Shown: positions 26,613 to 35,248, numbered from the stretch's first letter. The stretch: 64,000 bases of DNA from CAWEDP01 sp963807925 (GCA_963807925.1 CAWEDP010000004.1:129632-193631); one strand, 5' to 3'. Translations and numbers: made by a program. Notes: a model not told the origin generated them from the sequence alone.

Positions 26613-27518
26613 ATGAAGAGGACGATGCAGGCGGCGTGGGCGGTGATCGCGGCGGTCGGGCTCGCCGGAGCCGCGACGGCGGCACAGCAGCAGGACTTCA
26701 GCCAGGTCCAGATCAAGACGACGAAGATTGGTCCGAGCTTCTACACGCTCGAAGGGCAGGGTGGCACGATTGGCGTGCTGACCGGACCAGACGGTGTGTT
26801 CATGGTCGACGCCCAGTTCGCTCCGCTGACCGACAAGATCGTGGCCGCGATCCGGCAGATCTCCGATGGCCGCATCCGCTTTCTCGTCAACACGCACGTG
26901 CATGGCGATCACACCGGCGGCAACGAGAATCTCGGCAAGCTGGGCGTGGTCATCATGGCGCGGCCGGAGCTGCGCGCCCGCCTGATGAAGCCGGCGCAGG
27001 CGGCCAACGGCACCCAGCCGCCGCCGGCCCCGCCGATGGCGCTGCCGACCATCACCTACAGCGCGAAGACCATCGTCCACATGAACGGCGAGGACATCCA
27101 GCTCATTCCCGTGCCGGCAGCCCACACCGACGGCGACACGATGGTGTACTTCCCCACGCAGGACGTGCTGATGATGGGCGACTTCTTCCGGACCGTCGGC
27201 TATCCCAACATCGACCGCACCAACGGCGGCACGCTCAACGGCATGCTTGCCGGACTGCAGGCCGCGATCGACCTGGTGAAGCCGACGACGAAGATCGTCC
27301 CCGGGCACGGCGCGATGACCGACAAAGCCGGAGTTGCCGCGCACCGCGCGATGATCGTCTCGATCCGCGACAGGATCGCGCCGCTCGTGCGCCAGGGCCA
27401 GACCGAGGAACAGGTCGTCGCCGCCAGGCCGACGGCCGATTTCGATGCCAGGGTCCCCCAGGTCGGCACGACCGGCGCGCGGTTCATCGGACAGATGTAT
27501 GCGGAGCTGAAGAAATAG
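26613..27518 (+). CDS. Secreted metallo-beta-lactamase-fold hydrolase
   Basis: The 301-residue product has a signal peptide (about residues 1-24, MKRTMQAAWAVIAAVGLAGA then ATAAQQ). The fold follows, with the complete metal site THVHGDHTGG (His95, His97, Asp99, His100), IPVPAAHTDGD, MMGDFFRTVGYPN and VPGHG. This ligand set suggests a dinuclear zinc enzyme acting in the periplasm. Function is unknown; such enzymes in Acidobacteriota may be lactonases, esterases or phosphodiesterases. The start at 26613 has AAGGAG before it; the frame is open 15 codons further upstream, which would spoil the signal peptide. It is convergent with the methyltransferase gene. Confidence 0.87.
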   Translation: MKRTMQAAWAVIAAVGLAGAATAAQQQDFSQVQIKTTKIGPSFYTLEGQGGTIGVLTGPDGVFMVDAQFAPLTDKIVAAIRQISDGRIRFLVNTHVHGDHTGGNENLGKLGVVIMARPELRARLMKPAQAANGTQPPPAPPMALPTITYSAKTIVHMNGEDIQLIPVPAAHTDGDTMVYFPTQDVLMMGDFFRTVGYPNIDRTNGGTLNGMLAGLQAAIDLVKPTTKIVPGHGAMTDKAGVAAHRAMIVSIRDRIAPLVRQGQTEEQVVAARPTADFDARVPQVGTTGARFIGQMYAELKK

Positions 27519-27527
27519 CGGCCGGGA

Positions 27528-27560
27528 CTCGAGGCCAGAAGCTCAGATCCGGGCCTCGAG
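27528..27560. terminator. Bidirectional terminator-like hairpin
   Basis: CTCGAGGCC at 27528-27536 and GGCCTCGAG at 27552-27560 are perfect 9-bp inverted arms around 15 bases, placed between the stops of two convergent genes. The location and stem strength support a shared terminator although U-tracts are missing. Confidence 0.5.
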
Positions 27561-27563
27561 CCG

Positions 27564-28067
27564 TCACTTGATCGTCCACAGGTACACATTGGTTCCGCCC
27601 GCCTTGACGCGGGCGTCCGGCGGCCAGTCGTACATGTCGAACCGGTGCGACACGACGCGGGCGCCCGGCCTCAGCTCTTTCATCAGCTTCGGCGCCAGAC
27701 GCCGGTTGATGGAGTTCGAGAGATAGAGCGTCACGACCGTCGCCTGGGAAATGTCGGCCTTGAAGAGATCGCCGATGAGGAAGGTGACCTTGTCGGAGAG
27801 GCCGCGCTTCCGCGCGCGGTCGTTCGCCGTCTTGACCAGCTTCTTGTCGATTTCGATGCCGACGCCGCGCGCGCCGAACTTCGACGCCGCCCGCAGCACG
27901 ATGTCCCCCTCGCCCGACCCGAGGTCGTACACCACATCGTCGGGCGTCACGCGGGCGAGCCGCAGCATCGCGTCGCTGATGTTGTTCGTCGTCGGCACGA
28001 AGTGGATGTCTGGCGTCTGCGGCGCAAGCACCAGCCACCCGATCAGCACGGACCAGAATCCCTGCAT
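27564..28067 (-). CDS. Class I SAM-dependent methyltransferase with an N-terminal export-like segment
   Basis: The 167-residue product has a hydrophobic N-terminus (MQGFWSVLIGWLVLAPQTPD) that reads as a signal peptide or anchor. A compact class I methyltransferase core follows: motif I VVYDLGSGEGDIVLRAA, IEIDKKLVKTAN, LIGDLFKAD, and VTLYLSNSINRRLAPKL. Motif I and the acidic loop are intact, so SAM binding is likely. Similar small proteins with predicted signals occur in Acidobacteriota and Proteobacteria and have no defined substrate. Export would be odd because SAM is cytoplasmic; a membrane-anchored cytoplasmic form is a possible explanation. It is divergent from the GH13 gene across a repeat cluster. 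Confidence 0.82.
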   Translation of the reverse strand: MQGFWSVLIGWLVLAPQTPDIHFVPTTNNISDAMLRLARVTPDDVVYDLGSGEGDIVLRAASKFGARGVGIEIDKKLVKTANDRARKRGLSDKVTFLIGDLFKADISQATVVTLYLSNSINRRLAPKLMKELRPGARVVSHRFDMYDWPPDARVKAGGTNVYLWTIK

Positions 28068-28107
28068 ACATGTCCAATCCGGGAGCCGCAGAACCGACGC
28101 CAGTAGT

Positions 28108-28179
28108 GTCCGGCTTCAGCCGGACTAGTCGTGCACCCCAGTAGTCGTGCACCCCAGTAGCGTCCGGCTTCAGCCGGAC
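28108..28179. repeat. Two copies of an 18-bp palindromic repeat with a 16-bp tandem duplication between them
   Basis: GTCCGGCTTCAGCCGGAC is present at 28108-28125 and 28162-28179, each preceded by GTAG plus one or two bases. Between them the unit TAGTCGTGCACCCCA is repeated in tandem (about 28126-28156). The same palindrome occurs in opposite orientation at 37996-38070. It behaves like a REP-type intergenic element between divergent genes. Confidence 0.8.
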
Positions 28180-28216
28180 CAAGTCATCGTAGAGAATATG
28201 CCGACCGGAGTCCAGG

Positions 28217-29716
28217 ATGCCCCCGCTGCGGCCACACCCGCACCTCTACGAGATCAACACGCGCCCCTGGCTCGATGCGCTCGGCCAGCGCGAGGGACGG
28301 CTGGTGACGCTCGCCCAGGTGCCCGACGACGAGTGGGACCGGCTGGCCGGGCTCGGCATGAACGTGGTGTATCTGATGGGGCTGTGGCGGCGCAGCGCCC
28401 TGGGACGACAGATTGCGCGATCGGAGCCGCAGCTCTTTCCGCTGTACGACCAGGCGCTTCCCGCGTGGCGAGCCCGCGACGTCATCGGCTCGGCATTCTG
28501 CATCAGCGCGTACGAACCCGATGAGGCGGTCGGCACCTGGACGGATCTGGCCGTTACCCGCGAGAAGCTGCACGATCGAGGCATGACCCTCGTCCTCGAC
28601 TATGTGCCCAATCACACGGCATTCGACCATCGATGGACGAGCCGCAGTCCCGAACGCTACGTGCGCGGATCGCAGGCTGCCTTCCGCCACACCCCCGGAG
28701 CGTTCCGCGCCGTCGAAACGCCCGCGGGCGAGGTGAGCTTCGTGGCGTGCGGTCGCGATCCGTTCTTCCCGCCGTGGACCGACGTGGCGCAGCTGGACTG
28801 CTTCAATCCCGATGCACGGGCGGCGCTGATCGAGGAGCTGAAGACCATCGCGCAGCACGCCGACGGCGTGCGCTGCGACATGGCGATGCTCCTCTTGAAC
28901 GACATCTTCGCTCGCACCTGGCGCGACCACCTGTCGCATCCGCCGCCGGCGACCGAATTCTGGGCCGACGCCCGCGCGGCCGTGCCGGGGCTCGTGCTGA
29001 TTGCCGAGGTGTACTGGGACCTCGAGTGGCGCCTGCAGCAGCTGGGGTTCGATTTCACCTACGACAAGCGCCTCTACGACCGCCTGCTGCGCGCGCCGGC
29101 AGCCGAGGTGCTGGGCCACCTGCAGGCCGCGCCGGATTATCAGCGGCGATCGGCGAGGTTCATCGAGAACCACGACGAAGCGCGGAGCGCCGCCGCGTTC
29201 GGCGATCGCGTCCGGGCAGTGGCCGTGGCCATGAGCACCCTCGAGGGGCTGCGCTTCTTTCACGACGGCCAGCTGGAGGGCCGGCGCATCCGCCTGCCCG
29301 TGCAGCTCGGGAGGCCGCCGCACGAAGGGGTGGATCCGGGCCTGCTGGCGTTCTACCAACGGCTGCTGGCGGCGGTCGACGACCGGGTGTTTCACGCCGG
29401 CGACTGGCGGTTGTGCCCCGTCGGCGCCATCGACGACAGTTCGTCCCAGCTGCTCGCGTGGGAGTGGCGCCTGCCGAACGCCGAGCGCCTCGTCGTGGTG
29501 AATCTTGGCAACGTGACGGCGCAGGGGCACGTGCGGTGCGAGGTCGGGCGGGCGGCGGGCATGACGCCGATCTTCGAGGATTTGCTGGACGGTCAGACGT
29601 ACCCGCGCCAGCGCGGCGCCATCGAGTCGCATGGTTTGTACGTCCGTCTTCCCCCCGGCGGCGCCCATCTCTTCCAGGTCGGGCCTGTCCCGGGAGCGGC
29701 GGCCGCGCGGCGGTGA
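28217..29716 (+). CDS. GH13 alpha-amylase-family protein
   Basis: The 499-residue protein has no signal peptide and the four conserved GH13 regions in order: VLDYVPNH (about residues 126-133), GVRCDMAM with the nucleophile Asp221, LIAEVYW with the acid/base Glu264, and FIENHDE with the stabiliser Asp320. GH13 enzymes cleave or transfer alpha-glucosyl units. The N-terminal LYEINTRPWLDALGQREGRL is typical of a group of bacterial cytoplasmic GH13 proteins related to maltosyl- or sucrose-acting enzymes. The C-terminal beta domain (from about residue 410) includes LVVVNLGNVTAQGHVRC. The gene appears isolated, so a role in trehalose or glycogen metabolism cannot be supported by context. Confidence 0.88.
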   Translation: MPPLRPHPHLYEINTRPWLDALGQREGRLVTLAQVPDDEWDRLAGLGMNVVYLMGLWRRSALGRQIARSEPQLFPLYDQALPAWRARDVIGSAFCISAYEPDEAVGTWTDLAVTREKLHDRGMTLVLDYVPNHTAFDHRWTSRSPERYVRGSQAAFRHTPGAFRAVETPAGEVSFVACGRDPFFPPWTDVAQLDCFNPDARAALIEELKTIAQHADGVRCDMAMLLLNDIFARTWRDHLSHPPPATEFWADARAAVPGLVLIAEVYWDLEWRLQQLGFDFTYDKRLYDRLLRAPAAEVLGHLQAAPDYQRRSARFIENHDEARSAAAFGDRVRAVAVAMSTLEGLRFFHDGQLEGRRIRLPVQLGRPPHEGVDPGLLAFYQRLLAAVDDRVFHAGDWRLCPVGAIDDSSSQLLAWEWRLPNAERLVVVNLGNVTAQGHVRCEVGRAAGMTPIFEDLLDGQTYPRQRGAIESHGLYVRLPPGGAHLFQVGPVPGAAAARR

Positions 29717-29798
29717 AAATTGTGAGAACCCCGGCGTCGCGACGCTTCGGCGCGCTAAGCTTGACGTGCGGGTGGATTGACCGCATCGGGGAGGACTC

Positions 29799-30824
29799 GT
29801 GGGCCGTTCGCTGATGACCGCCTTGTTCACCGCGGCGATCGGCGCGGCGATCGTCGCGCAGCAGACGCCGGCGCCCTCGTTCACGACAGGCACCCGCACC
29901 GTCGCCGTGTACGCGACGGTGACGAACCCGCAGGGACGTCTCGTCCCCGATCTGTCGCGCGACGACTTCACCGTCGAGGACAACGGCAAGCGGCAGGCCC
30001 TCACGGTCTTCTCCAACGACATCCAGCCGATCACGGTCGTCATGCTGCTGGATCGCAGCGGCAGCATGAAGCCGAACTTCGCGCTCGAGGAACAGGCGGC
30101 GGCCGCGTTCGTCCGCGCCATGGGTACCGACGACAAGGCGCGGATCGGCACCTTTGCAACCCGCATCCAGATCGACCCCCCGGACTTTTCCTCCAATCAT
30201 GACGAACTGCTTGAGGTCCTCGGCTCGGATCTGGAGAAGGACGGCCCGACGCCGCTGTGGAACGCCGTCAGTGCCGGCATCGACAAGCTGCTGCTCGAGC
30301 CGGGCCGGCGCGTGGTGCTGGTGTTCACCGACGGCGTCGACATGCCGATGAACTTCAGCCAGGGCAACAAGTCGCTCAAGGACGTGATGAAGCACGCCGA
30401 GGAGTACGACGTGATGGTGTACGCGATCGGTCTCGCGGGCGACACCGGGATGCCCGGCGTCGTGACGCGGCCGGGCGATCGTGGCGGCCCAGGCCCCTTC
30501 GGCGGGCCCGGGGGGCCCGGCGGCCTGGGCGGACGCGGCATCGGCGGGTACGGCTCCCGTCCACAACTGGAGAAACCGGATGAGGGGCTCCCGAAGATCG
30601 CGGCCGCTACCGGCGGCGGCTACTTCGAGCTGATGTCGGCCAGGGACCTCGCCTCCGCGTTCACCCGGGTCGTCGACGAGCTGCACCATCAGTACGCGCT
30701 CGGGTTCGCGCCGGAGAAGCTGGATGGCAGGATGCACGACATCACCGTCCGTCTCTCTCGCCCGGATCTCGTGGCCCGCGCGCGCAAGCGCTACCTGGCC
30801 TCGAAGACCCCAGGCGCGCCCTGA
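29799..30824 (+). CDS. Secreted VWFA-domain protein of the acidobacterial type
   Basis: The 341-residue product has a signal peptide (about residues 1-21) and an N-terminal beta-rich module containing VPDLSRDDFTVEDNGKRQAL. A VWA domain follows with the MIDAS pattern MLLDRSGSMKPN, a TPLWNAVSAGIDKLL helix and VVLVFTDGVDMP. This layout matches the VWFA-related protein family that is greatly expanded in Acidobacteriota. A glycine-rich insertion (about residues 225-250) lies inside the VWA domain. Start: GTG at 29799, with GGGGAGGA just upstream; ATG at 29814 is the alternative. The family probably mediates protein contacts outside the cytoplasm; no function is established. Confidence 0.88.
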   Translation: MGRSLMTALFTAAIGAAIVAQQTPAPSFTTGTRTVAVYATVTNPQGRLVPDLSRDDFTVEDNGKRQALTVFSNDIQPITVVMLLDRSGSMKPNFALEEQAAAAFVRAMGTDDKARIGTFATRIQIDPPDFSSNHDELLEVLGSDLEKDGPTPLWNAVSAGIDKLLLEPGRRVVLVFTDGVDMPMNFSQGNKSLKDVMKHAEEYDVMVYAIGLAGDTGMPGVVTRPGDRGGPGPFGGPGGPGGLGGRGIGGYGSRPQLEKPDEGLPKIAAATGGGYFELMSARDLASAFTRVVDELHHQYALGFAPEKLDGRMHDITVRLSRPDLVARARKRYLASKTPGAP

Positions 30825-30872
30825 GCTGCCTTCTGCGTCGCCCGTCAGTCCGATCCCAGCGCCAACCGCCGT

Positions 30873-30930
30873 CCAAAATTTTGGTGGGCCGTCGCGTGCT
30901 CGGCCACCAATGCCGATGAGCGCCGGCATT
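30873..30930. promoter_or_regulatory. Two inverted repeats upstream of a secreted hydrolase gene
   Basis: CCAAAATTTTGG at 30873-30884 is a perfect 12-bp palindrome and unusually AT-rich for this window. AATGCCG and CGGCATT at 30909-30930 form 7-bp arms around eight bases. They lie 49 to 90 bases after the VWFA gene and 34 to 91 before the next start. Either may be an operator, or the second a terminator stem. Confidence 0.35.
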
Positions 30931-30963
30931 CGGACCACCAGATGTGGAATGCTGTGGCCCGGC

Positions 30964-32430
30964 ATGTGGAAGACACTTGCGCTCACGGCTCTGGCCGCGT
31001 GCGTGCCGGCGTCGAGCGCGACAGCGCAGGATGCCAGGACGGTCGTTGAAAACGCCTCGACAGCCCTCGGCGCCACCGGCCTGCGCTCGATTGCGTATTC
31101 GGGATCCGCAGCATTCGGCAACTTCGGTCAAAGCCGCGTGATCTCGTTCGGGCTGGCGTCCACGGCGATCCGGAACTACGCGCGCGCGATTGATTTCACC
31201 GTCCCCGCCTCCCACGCGACGGGCGAAACGATACCGCCTGGCATTCCGGGCGCTCCGCCGAGGCCACCGGGGACCTTCGAGCAAACGGTGACTCCCGCGA
31301 CCGGGCCATGGGCGCTGCAGATGCAGATCTGGGTGACGCCGTGGGGATTTCTGCGGGGCGCCGCCGCCAACAACGCGACCGTCCGTTCCCGCAAGATCGA
31401 CGGCATCGCGTACAAGGTCGTGACGTGGAGCTCACCCCAGAAGGCGCCGTCCGGTCAGCCCTATCGACTGGTCGGCTACATCAACGAGCAGAACCTGATC
31501 GATCGGGTCGAGACATGGGTCGAGCACCCGGTTCTCGGCGATCTGCACCACGAGTTCATCTACTCCAGCTACCGGGACTTCGACGGCATCAGGGCCCCGG
31601 CGAAGATTGCGCAGAGGCAGGACGGGATGGAGACGTTCGTCGCGGCCATCACCGAGGTTCGCAGCAATCCACCGAATCTGGCCGCGCTCATGGCGCCGTC
31701 GGCGTCGGCGGGGCGAGGAGCGGGAGCGGGGCTGGACGGCCTGCCAGCCGGACCGTCTGCGGCTCCGGCGGCGGCGTCGGAACGGGTCGCCGACGGCGTT
31801 TATCGCATCACGGGCGGCTACGTCTCGCTGGCGATCGAATTCCGCGACTACATCGTCGTGATCGAGGGCGGACAGAGCGAAGCGCGCGGCTTGGCGGTCA
31901 TCGCGGAGACCAAGCGCCTGTTTCCCGGCAAGCGCGTCAAGTACGTGGTCAACACGCACCCGCATTTCGATCACGCCAGCGGGCTCGCGCCGTTTGTCGC
32001 AGAGGGCGTCACGATCCTGACCGACGACAACAACAAGTATTTCCTCGAGCAGGCGCTCGGGTCGCCGCGGACGCTGGTCGGCGACGTGCTCGCCAAATCG
32101 CACAGGAAGCCGAAAGTCGAAGGCGTCGTCGAGAAGATGGTGCTTCGGGACGACACCCGCACGCTCGAACTGCACCACCTGGAGAAACTGGAGCACAGCG
32201 ACGGCATGCTCGTCGCGTATCTGCCGAGAGAGAGGATTCTGTTCACGGCGGACTTCAACGCGCCCGCGCCAGGACAACCGGTGAGCCCGTCGATCGTCAC
32301 GCTGGTTCGGAATATCGAGCGGCTGCAGCTGGACTTCGACCGGCACATCACCGTTCACGCGCCCGATCCGGATCGACCGATGAGCAAGACCGAGTTGGTG
32401 GCGCTCGCCAACCGGGCGCGCATTGAGTAA
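30964..32430 (+). CDS. Secreted two-domain protein: N-terminal LolA-like module and metallo-beta-lactamase fold
   Basis: The 488-residue product has a signal peptide (MWKTLALTALAACVPASSAT, then AQ). Residues of about 25-240 form a beta-rich domain with IAYSGSAAFGNFG, YKVVTWSS and VETWVEHPVLGDLHHEFIYS, resembling outer-membrane-lipoprotein-sorting domains. From about residue 280 a metallo-beta-lactamase domain follows with ADGVYRITGGYVSLAIEF, the metal site NTHPHFDHASG, ELHHLEKLEHSDGM and FTADFNAPAPGQ. The fusion suggests an exported hydrolase acting on hydrophobic or envelope substrates; this is inference. An ATG at 30952 would add four residues before the signal. No clear ribosome site is visible. 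Overall similarity to the hydrolase at 26613 is limited to the catalytic domain. Confidence 0.83.
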   Translation: MWKTLALTALAACVPASSATAQDARTVVENASTALGATGLRSIAYSGSAAFGNFGQSRVISFGLASTAIRNYARAIDFTVPASHATGETIPPGIPGAPPRPPGTFEQTVTPATGPWALQMQIWVTPWGFLRGAAANNATVRSRKIDGIAYKVVTWSSPQKAPSGQPYRLVGYINEQNLIDRVETWVEHPVLGDLHHEFIYSSYRDFDGIRAPAKIAQRQDGMETFVAAITEVRSNPPNLAALMAPSASAGRGAGAGLDGLPAGPSAAPAAASERVADGVYRITGGYVSLAIEFRDYIVVIEGGQSEARGLAVIAETKRLFPGKRVKYVVNTHPHFDHASGLAPFVAEGVTILTDDNNKYFLEQALGSPRTLVGDVLAKSHRKPKVEGVVEKMVLRDDTRTLELHHLEKLEHSDGMLVAYLPRERILFTADFNAPAPGQPVSPSIVTLVRNIERLQLDFDRHITVHAPDPDRPMSKTELVALANRARIE

Positions 32431-32443
32431 ACGACCGCAGCCG

Positions 32444-32449
32444 TATCAT
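32444..32449 (+). promoter_or_regulatory. -10-like element directly before a DUF6152 gene
   Basis: TATCAT stands five bases before the ATG at 32455, and no ribosome site is present. The spacing is shorter than the usual TSS distance, so the exact start is uncertain. Confidence 0.3.
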
Positions 32450-32454
32450 CGCCG

Positions 32455-32892
32455 ATGAGATTGCAGGCATCACACGACCGTGAGTCCCTTCGTCGCACGC
32501 TGCGATCGTGGGCGGCGTTGGTCCTTGGCGCCGTGGCGGCGCTGGGCACTCCCCTGCTCGGACATCACTCGTTCGGCGCGTACTACATCGAGGCCGACAC
32601 GATCGAAATCGAGGGCGACGTCGTCGAGTTCCAGTACAAGAACCCCCACGCGTGGGTTCATGTCGTCGCTCAGGATCCGTTCGGCCGGCCGAAGACGTAC
32701 GCGGCCGAGTGGGCCGGGACCTCGCGGCTCGAACGCGACGGCATCACCAAGACCACGCTGCGCGCGGGCGACACGGTCCACATCTGGGCGTCGCCGAGCC
32801 GTGACCCGAACGACAACCGCGTCCGTTTGAAGCGCATCGAGCGGCAGGCCGACGGCTGGAAGTGGGGACAGGGCGGCCGCGATCGCCGGTGA
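32455..32892 (+). CDS. DUF6152 family exported protein
   Basis: The 145-residue protein has a basic N-terminus and a signal-like hydrophobic segment (about residues 17-34). The DUF6152 hallmark HHSFGAYY follows, then EIEGDVVEFQYKNPHAWVHV and RVRLKRIE. A single OB-like beta barrel is likely. The family is abundant in Acidobacteriota and some Proteobacteria, is often encoded near secreted proteins of the type listed at 38550 and 39606, and has no known function. The two conserved histidines could bind metal. The gene lies 24 bases after the two-domain hydrolase and may be cotranscribed with it. Confidence 0.85.
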   Translation: MRLQASHDRESLRRTLRSWAALVLGAVAALGTPLLGHHSFGAYYIEADTIEIEGDVVEFQYKNPHAWVHVVAQDPFGRPKTYAAEWAGTSRLERDGITKTTLRAGDTVHIWASPSRDPNDNRVRLKRIERQADGWKWGQGGRDRR

Positions 32893-32930
32893 CACGTGTC
32901 CTGCGCGCGGCGTCTTGCGCCTCTCGCACG

Positions 32931-33839
32931 TTATCGCAGGTAGGCGATGAGCGGCGTCAGCGTCAGCGGACTGAGCACCGTCGACAGGAACACCGCGCTC
33001 GTCACGAAGGTCGGGGCCACGTCGAATTCGAGCGCCAGCACGGTCGTGACGACCGCGACCGGCATCGAGGCCTGAAGCACGCCCGCCTGCCGGGCGGCAC
33101 CGGTGATCCCGAGCCACGTGGTCAACCCGAGCGCCACCACCGGCGTAACCACGAGCGACAGCCCCACCGCGAGGACGACGATGGCGGGCCGATCGGGCAG
33201 CGCCGCCCGTTCGAGCTGCATGCCGAGCACGAGCACCATCGTCGGCAGCGCGGCGTCGCTGAGCAGGGCGATGGGGCGCATCAGCGGCAGCGGCAGCGGG
33301 ACGCCGGTGGCGAGCACCAGGCCGGCGGCACCCAGGCCGTACACCACCGGCACTCTCGCGACACCAAGGAGCGCGCGGCGCACGCTGCGGCGGCCGGCGG
33401 CGGCGAGCACGATGCCGAGCGTGAAGGTGAGCATCGACCCCGCGACGAAGTACACCGTCGCGTAAGAGAGCGCCTCGGGACCGAACGCGAAGAGCGACAC
33501 CGGCAGACCGTAGTTGCCGCCGTTGGAGAACATCACGACCAGCAGAAAAGCGCTCGACTCGGCACGCCCGAGACCGAGCGCGCGGACGGCGAGCCAGCCG
33601 GCCACGCCCATGGTGGCGGTCACCAGGACGGCGAGGAACGCCATCCGCCCGAATTCGAACCCGACGATCCTGGACGTCACCAGCGTGTTGAACACGAGGC
33701 AGGGGGCCAGCGCATAGAAACTCACGTGGGCGAGCGTCCTCACGCTGGCGGCGAGGCGCCGTGCCAGCAGAAATCCGACGGCGGCGACGAGGAAGATCGG
33801 CAGGATGTCGGATGCAAAAATAGCCAGAAGGACGGGCAC
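32931..33839 (-). CDS. AEC (auxin efflux carrier) family transporter
   Basis: The 302-residue membrane protein has about ten helices, as expected for the AEC family. Its opening LPIFLVAAVGFLLARRL, the helix-break segment VMFSNGGNYGLPVSLFAFG and the C-terminal QASMPVAVVTTVLALEFDVA are typical. In bacteria these are permeases for malonate, malate and related anions. No neighbouring gene points to a particular substrate. It starts with GTG, divergent from the histidine kinase gene with only 17 bases between the two start codons, so their promoters must overlap. Confidence 0.9.
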   Translation of the reverse strand: MPVLLAIFASDILPIFLVAAVGFLLARRLAASVRTLAHVSFYALAPCLVFNTLVTSRIVGFEFGRMAFLAVLVTATMGVAGWLAVRALGLGRAESSAFLLVVMFSNGGNYGLPVSLFAFGPEALSYATVYFVAGSMLTFTLGIVLAAAGRRSVRRALLGVARVPVVYGLGAAGLVLATGVPLPLPLMRPIALLSDAALPTMVLVLGMQLERAALPDRPAIVVLAVGLSLVVTPVVALGLTTWLGITGAARQAGVLQASMPVAVVTTVLALEFDVAPTFVTSAVFLSTVLSPLTLTPLIAYLR

Positions 33840-33843
33840 GCGT

Positions 33844-33849
33844 TATTCT
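33844..33849 (+). promoter_or_regulatory. -10-like element directly before the histidine kinase gene
   Basis: TATTCT stands seven bases before the GTG at 33857, with no ribosome site. The divergent transporter starts at 33839, so any -35 would lie inside that gene. Confidence 0.4.
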
Positions 33850-33856
33850 CCCCTAT

Positions 33857-35248
33857 GTGACCCGCCCGGAGACGACCGCCCGGACGCCGACGACAGGCCT
33901 GATCGTCGGGCTGCTGATCACGTGCGCCGCCGTGGCCGTCTATTCCTTCTACACGACTCGCCAGATCAACGGCCTGCGCGACCTGCAGCGCGATCTGACC
34001 GATCGCAATCGCCAGGACTCGCTGCAGCTGCTGCGGATCCAGAACGACCTGAACCTGATCGGCCTGGCGATGCGCGACATGCTCGACGTGGAGCAGCGGT
34101 ACCCGTTGACGGCGTGGGTGGCCCAACTCGAGCGGCTCCGCACCGATCTCGACAGCGCGCTGCGGCGCGAGGAGGTGGTGGCCGTCGCGCGGCGGACGCC
34201 GGAACAGCGTCAGTATCTCGGCAACTCGGTCTCCCAGTTCTGGGACGCGGTCGATCGCATGTTCGCCTCCGCGAAGCGCGGCGACGACGCCGACGCCAGG
34301 GAGCAGATTCGCGTCTCGCTGCAGGCGCGGCAGGCGGCGCTCGCCACCTCGGTGGCGCGCCTGCTGGTCGAGAACAACGCAAACGAGGAGCGGACCGCCG
34401 CGCAGGTCCAGGGGATTTACGATCGCGTGCAGCGGCAGGTCTACTGGTTTCTGACGGCGACGCTCCTGGCGATCGCGCTGACGAGCCTGTACCTGATTCG
34501 TGCGAACCGGGCGCTGTTCGCGACGCTGCACTCGCTGTCCGCGCAGCGCCGCGACCTCGTGCAGAAGCTCATTTCGGCGCGCGAATCGACGCTGCACCAC
34601 ATCGCGCGCGAGCTGCACGACGAGCTCGGACAGATTCTCACCGCGATGGGATCGATGCTGGGACGCGCCGGCAGGCACGCACCGGACGGATCGCTTCTCC
34701 GCGCCGAGCTGAGGGAGATCAACGAGCTCGCGCAGTCCACGCTCACCAGCGTCAGGAGCCTGGCGCAGGCGCTCCATCCCTCGCTGCTCGAGGAAACCGG
34801 CCTCGAGTCGACGCTCGAGTGGTACGTGCCGACCGTCGCGAAGCAGTCCGGCATCGCGATCGCCTACGAGCGATCCGGCGTGGCGGCGCCGATCGACGGC
34901 ACGGCCGGCATCCACGTGTACCGCGTGGTCCAGGAAGCGTTGAACAACGTCACGCGCCATTCCGGCGCCGACCGCGCCTGGGTGCGGCTGCGGCACGAGC
35001 CGGGTTGCCTCCAGGTGGAGATCGAGGATCATGGAAGAGGGTTCGGCGGACAGGCCGGGCGCGGGCTCGGCCTGGTCGCGATGCGGGAACGCGCCGATCT
35101 GCTCGGAGGGACGATCGACGTCGTCTCGCCCGCGGAGGGCGGAACGCTCGTGAGGCTCCGCGTGCCGCTCGAAGGGCTCAACCGGCAGGACGGATTGGAT
35201 AGCGCGACCGACGTGTTCGAGTCGCACACACCAGAGGGAGCGCGATGA
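33857..35248 (+). CDS. NarL/DegS-type sensor histidine kinase
   Basis: The 463-residue protein has TM1 at about residues 13-31, an extracytoplasmic helical sensor region of about 165 residues, and TM2 at about residues 197-215. The HisKA_3 phosphoacceptor is His254 in ARELHDELGQI. The catalytic ATPase domain has VQEALNNVTRHSGA (N box), VEIEDHGRGFGG (G1) and GRGLGLVAMRERADLLGG (G2). Proteins of this type phosphorylate a LuxR-type regulator, here encoded 82 bases downstream. The sensor region has four-helix-bundle character and no named domain, so the stimulus is unknown. Confidence 0.9.
   Translation: MTRPETTARTPTTGLIVGLLITCAAVAVYSFYTTRQINGLRDLQRDLTDRNRQDSLQLLRIQNDLNLIGLAMRDMLDVEQRYPLTAWVAQLERLRTDLDSALRREEVVAVARRTPEQRQYLGNSVSQFWDAVDRMFASAKRGDDADAREQIRVSLQARQAALATSVARLLVENNANEERTAAQVQGIYDRVQRQVYWFLTATLLAIALTSLYLIRANRALFATLHSLSAQRRDLVQKLISARESTLHHIARELHDELGQILTAMGSMLGRAGRHAPDGSLLRAELREINELAQSTLTSVRSLAQALHPSLLEETGLESTLEWYVPTVAKQSGIAIAYERSGVAAPIDGTAGIHVYRVVQEALNNVTRHSGADRAWVRLRHEPGCLQVEIEDHGRGFGGQAGRGLGLVAMRERADLLGGTIDVVSPAEGGTLVRLRVPLEGLNRQDGLDSATDVFESHTPEGAR

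Noticed and set aside
28100..28180. Repeats considered as a CRISPR array
   Set aside because: Units are palindromic, few, irregularly spaced, and the same palindrome appears elsewhere reversed; no cas genes.
33857..35248. Oxygen sensing by either histidine kinase
   Set aside because: The first kinase has no PAS domain, and the second has PAS domains without recognisable heme-binding features, so no signal can be assigned.
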